Shown here in pieces: positions 16,917-24,927 of a stretch of DNA of 64,000 bases. The position numbers were made by a program, and so were the translations under genes. The notes under the pieces were generated by a model. The model was not told where the DNA came from and did not search any database. It worked only from the letters and a program-made list of their open reading frames with translations. This stretch comes from Williamsia deligens. Lineage in GTDB: Bacteria; Actinomycetota; Actinomycetes; Mycobacteriales; Mycobacteriaceae. Position 1 is the first letter of the stretch; every line of letters starts with the position of its first letter. The stretch covers positions 1,217,137 through 1,281,136 of the forward strand of contig NZ_JAMTCI010000001.1 of assembly GCF_024171765.1 (NCBI RefSeq). The letters are read 5' to 3'.

Positions 16917-17999
16917 TCAGCCGTCGATCTTGTTGCCGTCGGCGTCCCAGTGCTCGGCGACTTTCTTCGACGGCTGCACCCGCGGCGGTTCGCCGGGCAT
17001 CTTCGGGTAGTCGGGCGGGAAGTTCAGCTCGCCACCGGGCAGTCGCTCCCACAGCTCGAGCAACGGGTCGAGGGGGTAGGCGGTGTCGTTCATGCCGGCC
17101 CACGGGTCGCCGTCGGCGACGTACTCGGGTGCTGTGAACAGGTTGTACGCCGCGGGGTCGGAGGTGTCGGCGAGACGCTCCCAGCTCATCGGTGTCGAGA
17201 CGGGCGCGCCGGGGCGGGGCCGCAGGCTCCACGCGCTCGCGATCGTGCGGTCACGGTTGTTCTGGTTGTAGTCGATGAACAGCCGCGCACCGCGTTCCTC
17301 CTTCCACCAGGCGGTGGTGACGGAGTCGTCGCGGGTCTCGAGCTCGCGGCCGAATCCGATGGCCGCGTGCCGCATGTCCTCGAACGACCACTGCGGGGCG
17401 ATGCGGACATAGATGTGGATGCCCCGGTTGCCGCTCGTCTTCGGGTACCCGCGCAGTCCCAGCTCCTCGAGCAGCTCGCCGGCGACCAGCGCGACCCGGC
17501 GGGCGTCGGTGAACGTCGTCCCCGGCTGGGGGTCGATGTCGATGCGGAGCTCGTCGGGATGGTCGAGGTCCGCCGTCGTCACCGGCCACGGGTGGAAGGT
17601 CAGCGTCCCCATCTGCGCCGCCCAGACGATCGCCGCCGGTTCATGGGGACACAGCTCGTCGATCGGCCGACCGTTGGGTGTGTGCACGCGCACCGTCCGC
17701 AACCAGTCGGGCGCGCCCTTCGGCAGCCGCTTCTGATAGAAACCGTCCGCGTCCCGGTCCTGTGGACCGGTGGCGAGCTTCATGCCCTCCCGCCAGCCGT
17801 CCGGCCAGCGCTCCATCGCTATGGGTCTGTCGCCGACGGCCCGCATCATCGCCTCACCCATCGATGCGAAGTACTCGCAGACCATGAGTTTGGTGACCTC
17901 GGGGGTCGATTCGGTCGCCTCGTAGACGACGCGGTCGGGACTGGACACGCGAACCTCACGGCCGCCTGCGTCCACCGTCGTCGCCGGGGTCTTCGCCAT
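16917..17999 (-). CDS. LigD-polymerase-domain protein (archaeo-eukaryotic primase family, Rv3730c-like)
   Basis: 360 residues, a stand-alone polymerase domain of the NHEJ LigD type. The metal-binding DID motif is at residues 154-156 (LRIDIDPQPGTTF). The KTSGNRGIHIYVRI motif (187-200) equals the KTSGGKGLHL box of LigD. ARLFIDYNQNNRDRTIASAW follows, the third conserved block with the last metal ligand. Such enzymes add nucleotides at DNA ends or gaps. The divergent ligase gene (18070) is the partner in mycobacteria, where Rv3730c and ligC share the same arrangement. Confidence 0.92.
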   Translation of the reverse strand: MAKTPATTVDAGGREVRVSSPDRVVYEATESTPEVTKLMVCEYFASMGEAMMRAVGDRPIAMERWPDGWREGMKLATGPQDRDADGFYQKRLPKGAPDWLRTVRVHTPNGRPIDELCPHEPAAIVWAAQMGTLTFHPWPVTTADLDHPDELRIDIDPQPGTTFTDARRVALVAGELLEELGLRGYPKTSGNRGIHIYVRIAPQWSFEDMRHAAIGFGRELETRDDSVTTAWWKEERGARLFIDYNQNNRDRTIASAWSLRPRPGAPVSTPMSWERLADTSDPAAYNLFTAPEYVADGDPWAGMNDTAYPLDPLLELWERLPGGELNFPPDYPKMPGEPPRVQPSKKVAEHWDADGNKIDG

Positions 18000-18069
18000 G
18001 GGTCCACGCTATCCGCGTCACCGTCGGATCGGGCACCGCTGCGCCGTGCCGGTGCGCCACAATGGTCCG

Positions 18070-19137
18070 GTGGACCTCCCCGTGATGCCCCCGGTCTCGC
18101 CGATGCTGGCCAAGCCGGTGAAGTCGATGCCGCCGGCGGCGTCGTACGAACCGAAGTGGGATGGGTTCCGCAGCATCTGCTTCCGCGACGGCGACGACGT
18201 CGAACTCGGCAGCCGCAACGAGCGCCCGCTCACGCGCTACTTCCCCGAGGTGGTCGCCGCCGCGCTCGCCGAACTCCCCGACCGGTGCGTCATCGACGGC
18301 GAGATCGTCGTCGCCACCGACCACGGACTGGACTTCGAGGCCCTGCAGCAACGCATCCACCCCGCCGACTCCCGCGTGCGCATGCTCTCGGAGAAGACGC
18401 CCGCGGCGTTCATCGCCTTCGACCTCCTCGCCCTCGGCGACGAGGACTACACGTCGCGACCCTTCACCGAACGTCGCGCCGCGTTGGTCGAGGCCCTCGA
18501 CGGTGTCGGCCCCACCTTCAATGTCACCCCGGCCACCACCGACGCCGACGTGGCGCAGACCTGGTTCTCCGACTTCGAGGGCGCCGGCCTCGACGGGGTG
18601 ATCGCCAAACCCTTCGACGTCACCTACCAGCCCGACAAGCGCGTGATGTTCAAGGTGAAACACGAGCGCACCGCCGACTGCGTCGTCGCCGGCTACCGCG
18701 TCCACAAGTCCGGGCCGGACGCGATCGGGTCGCTGATGCTCGGGCTCTACACCGACAGCGGGTCGCTCGCCTCGGTCGGCGTGATCGGCGCCTTCCCGAT
18801 GGCCAAGCGACGCAGCCTGTTCGAGGAGCTGCAGCCCCTGGTGACCAGCTTCGACGACCACCCCTGGAACTGGGCCGCGACCGAGGCCGGCCAGCAGACA
18901 CCCGGCCGGAACGCGGGATCGCGGTGGAACTCGGGCAAGGACCTGTCGTTCGTGCCACTGCGACCCGAGCGCGTCGTCGAGGTCCGCTACGACCACATGG
19001 AGGGCGAACGCTTCCGGCACACCGCGCAGTTCAACCGGTGGCGTCCCGACCGCAATCCCCTCTCGTGCACGTACGAGCAGCTCGAGCAGCCCGTGACCTT
19101 CCGGCTCGACGACATCGTCCCCGGATTGGGCACGTGA
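18070..19137 (+). CDS. ligC: ATP-dependent DNA ligase LigC
   Basis: 355 residues from GTG (VDLPVMPPVSPMLAKP). The adenylation motif KWDG is at residues 29-32 (YEPKWDGFRS, nucleophile Lys29). Motif III is at IAFDLLALGDEDY, motif IV at EGAGLDGVIAKPFD, and motif V in MFKVKHERTADCVV. A C-terminal OB-fold domain follows. Size matches mycobacterial LigC (~358 residues). It seals nicks in base-excision or backup end-joining repair together with the neighbouring polymerase. Its stop overlaps the Nudix start (GTGA). Confidence 0.95.
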   Translation: MDLPVMPPVSPMLAKPVKSMPPAASYEPKWDGFRSICFRDGDDVELGSRNERPLTRYFPEVVAAALAELPDRCVIDGEIVVATDHGLDFEALQQRIHPADSRVRMLSEKTPAAFIAFDLLALGDEDYTSRPFTERRAALVEALDGVGPTFNVTPATTDADVAQTWFSDFEGAGLDGVIAKPFDVTYQPDKRVMFKVKHERTADCVVAGYRVHKSGPDAIGSLMLGLYTDSGSLASVGVIGAFPMAKRRSLFEELQPLVTSFDDHPWNWAATEAGQQTPGRNAGSRWNSGKDLSFVPLRPERVVEVRYDHMEGERFRHTAQFNRWRPDRNPLSCTYEQLEQPVTFRLDDIVPGLGT

Positions 19138-19574
19138 CCGCCGCCATCCGACCGATCGCACTCGCCCTCATCCGGCGCCCCGCCGACGGCGCGGTGCTGG
19201 TGACAGGCCACGGAATGGACAGTGACGACCCGCGCGTCCGGCCCGTGGGCGGCGGCATCGAGTTCGGGGAGTCCGCCCGCACCGCGCTCGACCGGGAGCT
19301 GCGCGAGGAACTCGGTGTCGGCGTCCGGGAGGCGGAACTGCTCGGCGTGTTCGAGAGCATCTTCGACGTGGACGGCGTCACCGGCCACGAGATCGTCTTC
19401 GCCTTCCGCACCACCGTCGACGACACCGGTCTGCACGACCGCGACCGCTTCCCGATCCTCGACGCACCCCACGAGATCGCCTGGTGGTGGAGGCCCGGCA
19501 TCGACGACGGACGGCTGGTCCCCGAAGCGCTGACCGATCTCGACGTCAGCCTCGGACGCACCGACCAGGTGTAG
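19134..19574 (+). CDS. Nudix hydrolase
   Basis: 146 residues starting GTG, overlapping ligC by four bases. A perfect Nudix box (G-x5-E-x7-REUxEExGU) runs from about residue 40 to 62, containing GIEFGESARTALD and RELREELGV. The substrate loop (HEIVFAFRTTVDD) and the C-terminal WWRPG resemble MutT-like enzymes that clean nucleotide derivatives. Coupling to ligC suggests a housekeeping role in DNA repair or nucleotide sanitation; the actual substrate is not deducible. Confidence 0.93.
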   Translation: MTAAIRPIALALIRRPADGAVLVTGHGMDSDDPRVRPVGGGIEFGESARTALDRELREELGVGVREAELLGVFESIFDVDGVTGHEIVFAFRTTVDDTGLHDRDRFPILDAPHEIAWWWRPGIDDGRLVPEALTDLDVSLGRTDQV

Positions 19575-19583
19575 GAAGAACCG

Positions 19584-20417
19584 ATGAGCACACGGTTCGG
19601 CATCGGGCTCGGCGGCGAGGTCGAGCCCGGCGAGCTCCCGGGATTCGTCGACCGACTCGAGGACGAGGGCGTCGACTCGCTGTGGTTCTCGGAGCTGGTC
19701 TATTCGCCCGCGGTCGACCCGTTCGTCGGCATGGCGTACGCGGCGTCGCGGACGAGGCGGCTGAAGGTCGGGACGTCGGTCGCGGTCCTGCCCGGGCGAC
19801 AACCGGCGCTCGTCGCCAAGCAACTGATGTCGTTGGCGGCGTTGGCCCCTCGCCGGGTACTGCCGGTGTTCGGCCTCCAACCCGGCAACCCCCGCGAACG
19901 CGAGCTGTTCCCCGTCGCGGGCCGGCGTGGCGACATCTTCGACGAGTCGCTTCGTCAGCTGCGCGCAGCGCTCGACAGCGATGACATCCGCCAGGGGACA
20001 CCCGGCTCCCTGGACATCTGGCTCGGGGGACGGGCGCCTGCGGCGTTCCGCCGGATCGGAGCCCTCGGCGACGGGTGGCTCGGCAGCTTCCTCACCCCCG
20101 CCGAGACCGAGGCCGGTGTCGCCGCCATCCGTGACGCGGCAGCAGCAGCCGGCCGCCACGTGGACGACGACCACTTCGGCATCACCCTGCTGGTCGCCGA
20201 TGGTGCCCATCCCGACGAGGTGATGCGCCGCGCCGGGGCGCAGCGACCCGACGCGGACCCGCGCGAACTCGTCGCCACCGACTGGCCCGCATTGCATCGG
20301 ATGATCGACGACCACATCGCTGCGGGCCTCAGCAAGTTCGTCATCATCCCGGCGGGCGGTGACACGACGTCCTTCGTCGACCGCTTCGTCGGAGAGCTCC
20401 TGCCCCGTCAGACGTGA
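19584..20417 (+). CDS. LLM-class (F420/flavin-dependent) oxidoreductase
   Basis: 277 residues, a luciferase-like monooxygenase TIM barrel. MSTRFGIGLGGEVEPGELPG begins it, then ASRTRRLKVGTSVAVLPGR and QPALVAKQLMSLAALAPRRV, and LDIWLGGRAPAAFRRIGALG, the typical cofactor-phosphate region. Mycobacterial relatives mostly use F420. The gene follows the Nudix gene by 9 bases, so it is probably in the ligC operon. The substrate is unknown. Confidence 0.9.
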   Translation: MSTRFGIGLGGEVEPGELPGFVDRLEDEGVDSLWFSELVYSPAVDPFVGMAYAASRTRRLKVGTSVAVLPGRQPALVAKQLMSLAALAPRRVLPVFGLQPGNPRERELFPVAGRRGDIFDESLRQLRAALDSDDIRQGTPGSLDIWLGGRAPAAFRRIGALGDGWLGSFLTPAETEAGVAAIRDAAAAAGRHVDDDHFGITLLVADGAHPDEVMRRAGAQRPDADPRELVATDWPALHRMIDDHIAAGLSKFVIIPAGGDTTSFVDRFVGELLPRQT

Positions 20418-20493
20418 CCGTGCGCGCGGCACTCGTCCGGGACATCGGCGGCGGGGCGACAGTGCGCGCGTGAGCGATCCCTAGACTCGGCTC

Positions 20494-22179
20494 GTGAGTC
20501 GTCGTGAGGGGACAGCGGTACAGGTCTCGTGGCGTCCCGCCGTCCGTTCCGCCTCCGGCGCCGTGGCCATGGAGTGGTGGTCGCCGGTGTCGGGTGCGGG
20601 TGACCGGCAGTGGTTGGTCGAGTCGTACGTGCAGCGCATCGCCCGCCTCGCCGATGTCGACGACGTCAGCATCCACCATCTCGACGACGGCGAGCTCGTC
20701 CTCGTCGAGATCCTGGCGCCGGCGCGCACCGGCCTCGACCTGGCCGACCTCTCCCGGGGCCCCCTCGAGGCCCGATCCCCCACCGCCGGTCTGGTGACCA
20801 CCCGGGGCGACGCCCTCGTCGTCCGCTCCGAGGCGACGGTGGGCGGTCGCGCTGTTCTGACGCTCTCGCTGCTCCACGAGGTCGCCCGGGCGGACCTGCT
20901 GGTGACCCTGCGCGATGCCGTCGTGCCCGCACTGTCCGTCGCACCCGGTGTCCGTGGTGTCCGTGCGCACCTCGCCGACACGCGGCACGGGGGTTCTGTC
21001 CTCGGCGATCTCGTCGTCGTGGTCGCGGCGCGCGATGTCGCCTCCGCCGTGGACGCACTCGACGCCGTGACCGAGTCCACCGGGCTCGCGCAGATGGCGA
21101 CCGAGCTCCGCACCCGACCGGTCCTGTCGACGCAGATCGTGCGCGAGGACGGCCGACCGCTGCTCCCGCAGCGGGGTCCGGTGGCCAAGCCCTCCCTCGA
21201 CCCGCGACCCCGCCGGCCTGACGCGCGCCCGGAGGTCGGCACGCCGCGCCGACTACGGTCCGCCCGCGTCATCCGTGTGCCCGGCGGGTTCGCCGAAGAC
21301 GTCGTCGTGGACGGTGCCGGGCAGCTGCTGTGCGGCGTCGACGGTGGTGCCATCCTGCGCATCGATCCGACGACCTTCGCGGTGGAGACCCTCGCGTCCA
21401 CCGGCGGTCGACCCCTGGGGCTCGAACATCGCGAGGACGACACACTTCTCATCTGCGACGCACACTGCGGGTTGCTCCGCCTCGACCTGTCCACCGGCGA
21501 GCTCGTCACCCTGACGCGGTTCGTCGACTCCCGCCCACTCCGGTTCTGCTCGAACGCGACGACGCTGCCCGACGGGACGATCTGGTTCACCGAGTCGACC
21601 ACGCGCTTCGACTTCGAGCACCACCGCGGATCGATGATGGAGAACCGCCCATCGGGGCGCCTTCTCCGGCGGACGCCCGACGGGATCGTGACCGTGATCC
21701 GCGACGACCTGTGGTTCGCCAACGGCGTCACGCGCACACCGGATGCCGACGCGCTGCTCGTCGTCGAGACAGCCGCTCTCCGGGTGAACCGGATGGCGTT
21801 GTCCGGCCCACGAGCTGGTGCCTTCGACGCGGTGACCGCGGGGCTACCCGGATACCCCGACAACATGTCCGCGTTCCGCGAAGGGCGTGCGTGGATCCCG
21901 CTGACCAACCCGCGGATGGCCGCGCTCGACATGCTCGGCACCGCGCCGCGGCTGCTGTCGCATCTCGCGTGGCGCATGCCCGAGAGGCTGCGCCCCGAGC
22001 CGGATCACACGGTGTGGGCCGTGGCCGTCGACCCGAACGGCGACATCGTCGACGAGGTCCACGGCACGCATCCCGACTTCCACACCGCGACCGGGGCCGT
22101 CGAGGTCGACGGGACGCTGTTCATCGCGAGCGTGTTCACCGAGGCAATGCTCGCGATCGACCTGACGGGATCGCGGTGA
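20494..22179 (+). CDS. Two-part protein: unknown N-terminal domain plus strictosidine-synthase/SMP-30-like propeller
   Basis: 561 residues from GTG. Residues ~15-200 form an alpha/beta region with two similar halves (WWSPVSGAGDRQWLVESYVQ; later RGVRAHLADTRHGGSVLGDL) that I cannot place. A Pro/Arg-rich linker (~215-245) leads to a six-bladed propeller (about 250-560): GGFAEDVVVDGAGQLLCGV, LPDGTIWFTESTTRFDFEHH, FANGVTRTPDADALLVVETA and VWAVAVDPNGDIVDEVHGTH. The last part matches the strictosidine-synthase-like/lactonase group. It overlaps gluQ by GTGA. No signal peptide is seen. Confidence 0.82.
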   Translation: MSRREGTAVQVSWRPAVRSASGAVAMEWWSPVSGAGDRQWLVESYVQRIARLADVDDVSIHHLDDGELVLVEILAPARTGLDLADLSRGPLEARSPTAGLVTTRGDALVVRSEATVGGRAVLTLSLLHEVARADLLVTLRDAVVPALSVAPGVRGVRAHLADTRHGGSVLGDLVVVVAARDVASAVDALDAVTESTGLAQMATELRTRPVLSTQIVREDGRPLLPQRGPVAKPSLDPRPRRPDARPEVGTPRRLRSARVIRVPGGFAEDVVVDGAGQLLCGVDGGAILRIDPTTFAVETLASTGGRPLGLEHREDDTLLICDAHCGLLRLDLSTGELVTLTRFVDSRPLRFCSNATTLPDGTIWFTESTTRFDFEHHRGSMMENRPSGRLLRRTPDGIVTVIRDDLWFANGVTRTPDADALLVVETAALRVNRMALSGPRAGAFDAVTAGLPGYPDNMSAFREGRAWIPLTNPRMAALDMLGTAPRLLSHLAWRMPERLRPEPDHTVWAVAVDPNGDIVDEVHGTHPDFHTATGAVEVDGTLFIASVFTEAMLAIDLTGSR

Positions 22180-23084
22180 CCGGCGCCGGACGGTTCGCCC
22201 CGTCACCGTCGGGCGATCTCCACGTCGGCAACCTGCGAACGGCGTTGTTGGCGTGGCTCTTCGCGCGCCACACCGGACGCTCGTTCCTGCTGCGCATCGA
22301 GGACCTCGACGACCGCAGCTCGTCGGAGGTGGCCGACCGACAGGTCGCGGATCTCACCGCCATCGGTCTCGACTTCGACGGTGACCCGGTTGTGCAGTCC
22401 CAGCGGCGATCACGCTACGACGAGGTGATCGACGGACTCGACACCGCGGGGATGACGTTCGAGTGCTTCTGCACCCGCAAGGAGATCCTCGCCGCACCGC
22501 GTGCGCCGCACTCGCCGCCGGGCGCCTACCCGGGGACCTGTCGCGATCTCGACGAGGGCGAGCGGGCGGAACGCCGCGAGTCGGGCCGACCCCCCGCGAT
22601 CCGGTTGCGGTCGGACATCACTGAGTTCACCGTGCAGGACGAGCTGTGCGGGACGTTCACCGGCGTCGTCGACGACTTCGTGTTGCGCCGTGGGGACGGC
22701 GTGGCGGCGTACAACCTCGCCGTGGTCGTCGACGACGCGGACAGCGGCGTCGATCAGGTGGTTCGCGCCGACGACCTGCTGAGTTCGACACCACGGCAGG
22801 CGTACCTCGCGCAGGTGCTCGGACTGCCGGTGCCGACCTACGCCCATGTCCCGCTGGTGCTCAACACCTTCGGGACGCGGTTGGCGAAGCGGGACGGCGC
22901 GGTCACCCTGACCACCCTGGCGTCTGTCGGGGTGTCCGCCGAGCGGGTCCGCGCGCAGTTGGCCGGATCGCTGGGTCTCGGCGACGGGTCGGAGACCCCC
23001 GACCCCGCAACGCTTCTGGCGCGCTTCGACCCGTCGAAGATCCCCGCCGGACCGTGGATCCTCGATCCCGTCGACCTGCTCTGA
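22176..23084 (+). CDS. gluQ: Glutamyl-queuosine tRNA(Asp) synthetase
   Basis: 302 residues from GTG. It is a truncated GltX lacking the anticodon-binding domain. The HIGH-like motif is SGDLHVGN (residues 12-19), followed by LLRIEDLDDRSS. The zinc-binding cysteines CFC and YPGTC lie near 90-120, and the KMSKS-like motif is RLAKRDGAV near residue 234. GluQ attaches glutamate to the queuosine base in tRNA(Asp), so it implies that this cell has queuosine-modified tRNA. The tgt homologue lies less than 2 kb away (24928-26187). Confidence 0.93.
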   Translation: MTGAGRFAPSPSGDLHVGNLRTALLAWLFARHTGRSFLLRIEDLDDRSSSEVADRQVADLTAIGLDFDGDPVVQSQRRSRYDEVIDGLDTAGMTFECFCTRKEILAAPRAPHSPPGAYPGTCRDLDEGERAERRESGRPPAIRLRSDITEFTVQDELCGTFTGVVDDFVLRRGDGVAAYNLAVVVDDADSGVDQVVRADDLLSSTPRQAYLAQVLGLPVPTYAHVPLVLNTFGTRLAKRDGAVTLTTLASVGVSAERVRAQLAGSLGLGDGSETPDPATLLARFDPSKIPAGPWILDPVDLL

Positions 23085-23102
23085 GGCCGACGGGACCGGA
23101 GG

Positions 23103-23981
23103 TCAGGCCTGGGTGTTCTTCGCCGGGGACACCACGCCACCGGTGAGCACGCGGTAGGCGTAGGTGCCGGCGATGAGGGTGACGGGGATCGTCACCAACA
23201 GCCCGACCAGGCACAGGACCGCGCCGACCACGTTGAGCAGGAAGCAGACGATCGCCAGCGGGAACAGCTGCCCGAAGTGCTGGGTCGTCAGCCGGAACGT
23301 GTTCGAGAACGCCGCACCGAATCCGTCGTTGCGATCGATCGCGAAGGTGAGCGCGTACCAGGTCAGATAGAGCAGCACGAGGCCCGGGATGATCAGGAGC
23401 ACGAACCCGATGCCGACGACCAGACCGACCACGATCACCAGCCCGAAGACGGCCCCCAGGTTCTGGAACCGGAAGAAGGCGCCGAGGTTCGGCTTGCGCC
23501 CGTCGCACTCGTCGAGCGCACCCCGGATGTAGGCGGCCTGGAACAGCACGCCCACCACGAAGGACACGATCGAGCCGACGATGCTCAGGGCCGACGTCGT
23601 CGTGGTCAGGTCATCGGTGCTGAACCCGCGGAACGCCAGGTTGATGACCACGTTCACCAGCACCGACACCAACGCGATCAGCAGCCAGCTGCCGACGTTG
23701 CCGCTGAACTTGCTCCAGCCGTAGGACAGGGCCGACCCGATGGAGAACTGCGGCGGTGTCTGCAGGCCCGGTGGCTGCGGCGGCGGGAACGCCGATCCCT
23801 GCCCGTACTGAGGAGGCGGCGGGTAGCCACTCGGCGGCGGCGGATATGCGCCGGGCGGAGGGTACGACCCCTGAGGAGGTGGATACGACCCCGGAGGTGG
23901 GTATGCGCCGGGCGGGGGCGGGTAGCCCGACTGCCCGTCGTCGGGATGCTTGCGCAGCGGATCCTCGGGTGGCTGGGTCAT
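23103..23981 (-). CDS. Proline-rich N-terminus, multi-pass membrane protein (DUF975-like)
   Basis: 292 residues with GGAGGAG before the ATG. Residues ~18-75 are YPPP-type repeats (GAYPPPGSYPPPQGSYPPPG), low-complexity and cytosolic. Residues ~85-285 contain about six hydrophobic segments with reentrant-like glycine runs (SWLLIALVSVLVNVVINLAF; GIGFVLLIIPGLVLLYLTWY). This looks like the glycerophosphodiesterase-membrane-domain/DUF975 type of integral membrane protein. It is divergent from an RDD protein that carries the same YPPP repeats, so both may join one membrane complex. Function unknown. Confidence 0.8.
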   Translation of the reverse strand: MTQPPEDPLRKHPDDGQSGYPPPPGAYPPPGSYPPPQGSYPPPGAYPPPPSGYPPPPQYGQGSAFPPPQPPGLQTPPQFSIGSALSYGWSKFSGNVGSWLLIALVSVLVNVVINLAFRGFSTDDLTTTTSALSIVGSIVSFVVGVLFQAAYIRGALDECDGRKPNLGAFFRFQNLGAVFGLVIVVGLVVGIGFVLLIIPGLVLLYLTWYALTFAIDRNDGFGAAFSNTFRLTTQHFGQLFPLAIVCFLLNVVGAVLCLVGLLVTIPVTLIAGTYAYRVLTGGVVSPAKNTQA

Positions 23982-24176
23982 CGTCGCTCCTCCGCGGGCG
24001 GGTCGTCCGGTCGGAGCTGAGCGTATGGGGTCCGCGGTCCCGGCGGGCGGTCTCCGACGACATGGCTCATGCGCTGCACGTCGGCGTCGTCCGAGACACG
24101 GTCGCGCCCGATCTGCCTGTTTTAGACTGACGTCCGATCCGCCGTGACCGCGTCGGACACAGGAGAGGACCCCGAG

Positions 24177-24911
24177 ATGACCGGACCGCAGCAGTACCCG
24201 GGCCAGAACCCCGAAGGGCAGGACCCCGGGTACGGGCAGTCCCCCCAGTACGGCCAGACGCCCCAGTACGGGCAGGCACCCCAGTACGGCCAGGGGCCAG
24301 ATCTCGGCAAGGGCGGCCAGCAGGCGAGCTACCCGCCGCCGGGTGCGTACCCGCCCCCGCAGGGCAGCTACCCGCCGCCGGCCCAGGGCAACTACCCGCC
24401 CCCTCCGCCCGGTCAGTACGGAGCCCCGAACGAGCAGGGCATCTACTCGACCTCCGGTCAGCCCGCCGGCGCCGGTCTACGACTGGTGGCGCGCATCCTC
24501 GACGGCCTCATCGTCGGTATCCCGGTCGCGATCATCGAGGGCATCGCCGCCGCGGTCGGCGGCTGGGTCGTCGGTTACATCGTCGCGCTGATCCTCAGCC
24601 TGGCCGGGTTCGCCTACTTCGTGCTGCTGGAGTCCCGCAACGGCGCGACGCTCGGCAAGCGCATCATGTCGCTGCGCACAGTCGGGCCTGACGGCGGCCT
24701 GCCTACGCAGGACGTGGCGATCCGTCGCAACGCGTTCATGCTGCTCGGCTTCGTCTCGGCGCTGCTGAACTTCACCTTCATCCTGTCCGGCCTCGTCGGA
24801 CTGGTGACCCTCGCGGTGTTCATCGCGCTCGGCGTCACGATCGCCAACGACCAGAACAAGCAGGGTTTCCACGACAAGTTCGCGGGTGGCACGCGCGTCA
24901 TCCGCGCCTGA
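24177..24911 (+). CDS. RDD-family membrane protein with repeat N-terminus
   Basis: 244 residues; start chosen for AGGAGAGGA upstream. Residues ~10-45 are four YGQxPQ repeats and ~50-85 are YPPPxGxYPPP repeats. The RDD domain (~95-240) begins AGLRLVARILDGLIVGIPVA (the conserved R and D residues), with SRNGATLGKRIMSLRTVG after segment two, three hydrophobic segments in all, and NQNKQGFHDKFAGGTRVI at the end. RDD proteins are often ion or solute related; the exact role is unknown. Confidence 0.9.
   Translation: MTGPQQYPGQNPEGQDPGYGQSPQYGQTPQYGQAPQYGQGPDLGKGGQQASYPPPGAYPPPQGSYPPPAQGNYPPPPPGQYGAPNEQGIYSTSGQPAGAGLRLVARILDGLIVGIPVAIIEGIAAAVGGWVVGYIVALILSLAGFAYFVLLESRNGATLGKRIMSLRTVGPDGGLPTQDVAIRRNAFMLLGFVSALLNFTFILSGLVGLVTLAVFIALGVTIANDQNKQGFHDKFAGGTRVIRA
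24231..24302 (+). repeat. Four 18-base tandem repeats (YGQxPQ)
   Basis: The unit TACGGnCAGnnnCCCCAG is repeated four times in frame within the RDD gene, with GGG/GGC alternating between copies and variable third-codon bases. It is likely to change copy number between strains. Confidence 0.85.
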
Positions 24912-24927
24912 CGCCAGATCGCCTCGA

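Noticed and set aside
19584-20417. Mycofactocin cluster in the window (F420-type oxidoreductase plus several SDRs)
   Set aside because: No mftA-C-like precursor, radical-SAM or chaperone gene is present; the SDRs do not show the long insert of mycofactocin-dependent members.
23850-23950. Repeats in the proline-rich gene as a CRISPR-like array
   Set aside because: The repeats are in-frame coding YPPP units with irregular spacing and no spacers; no cas genes are present.
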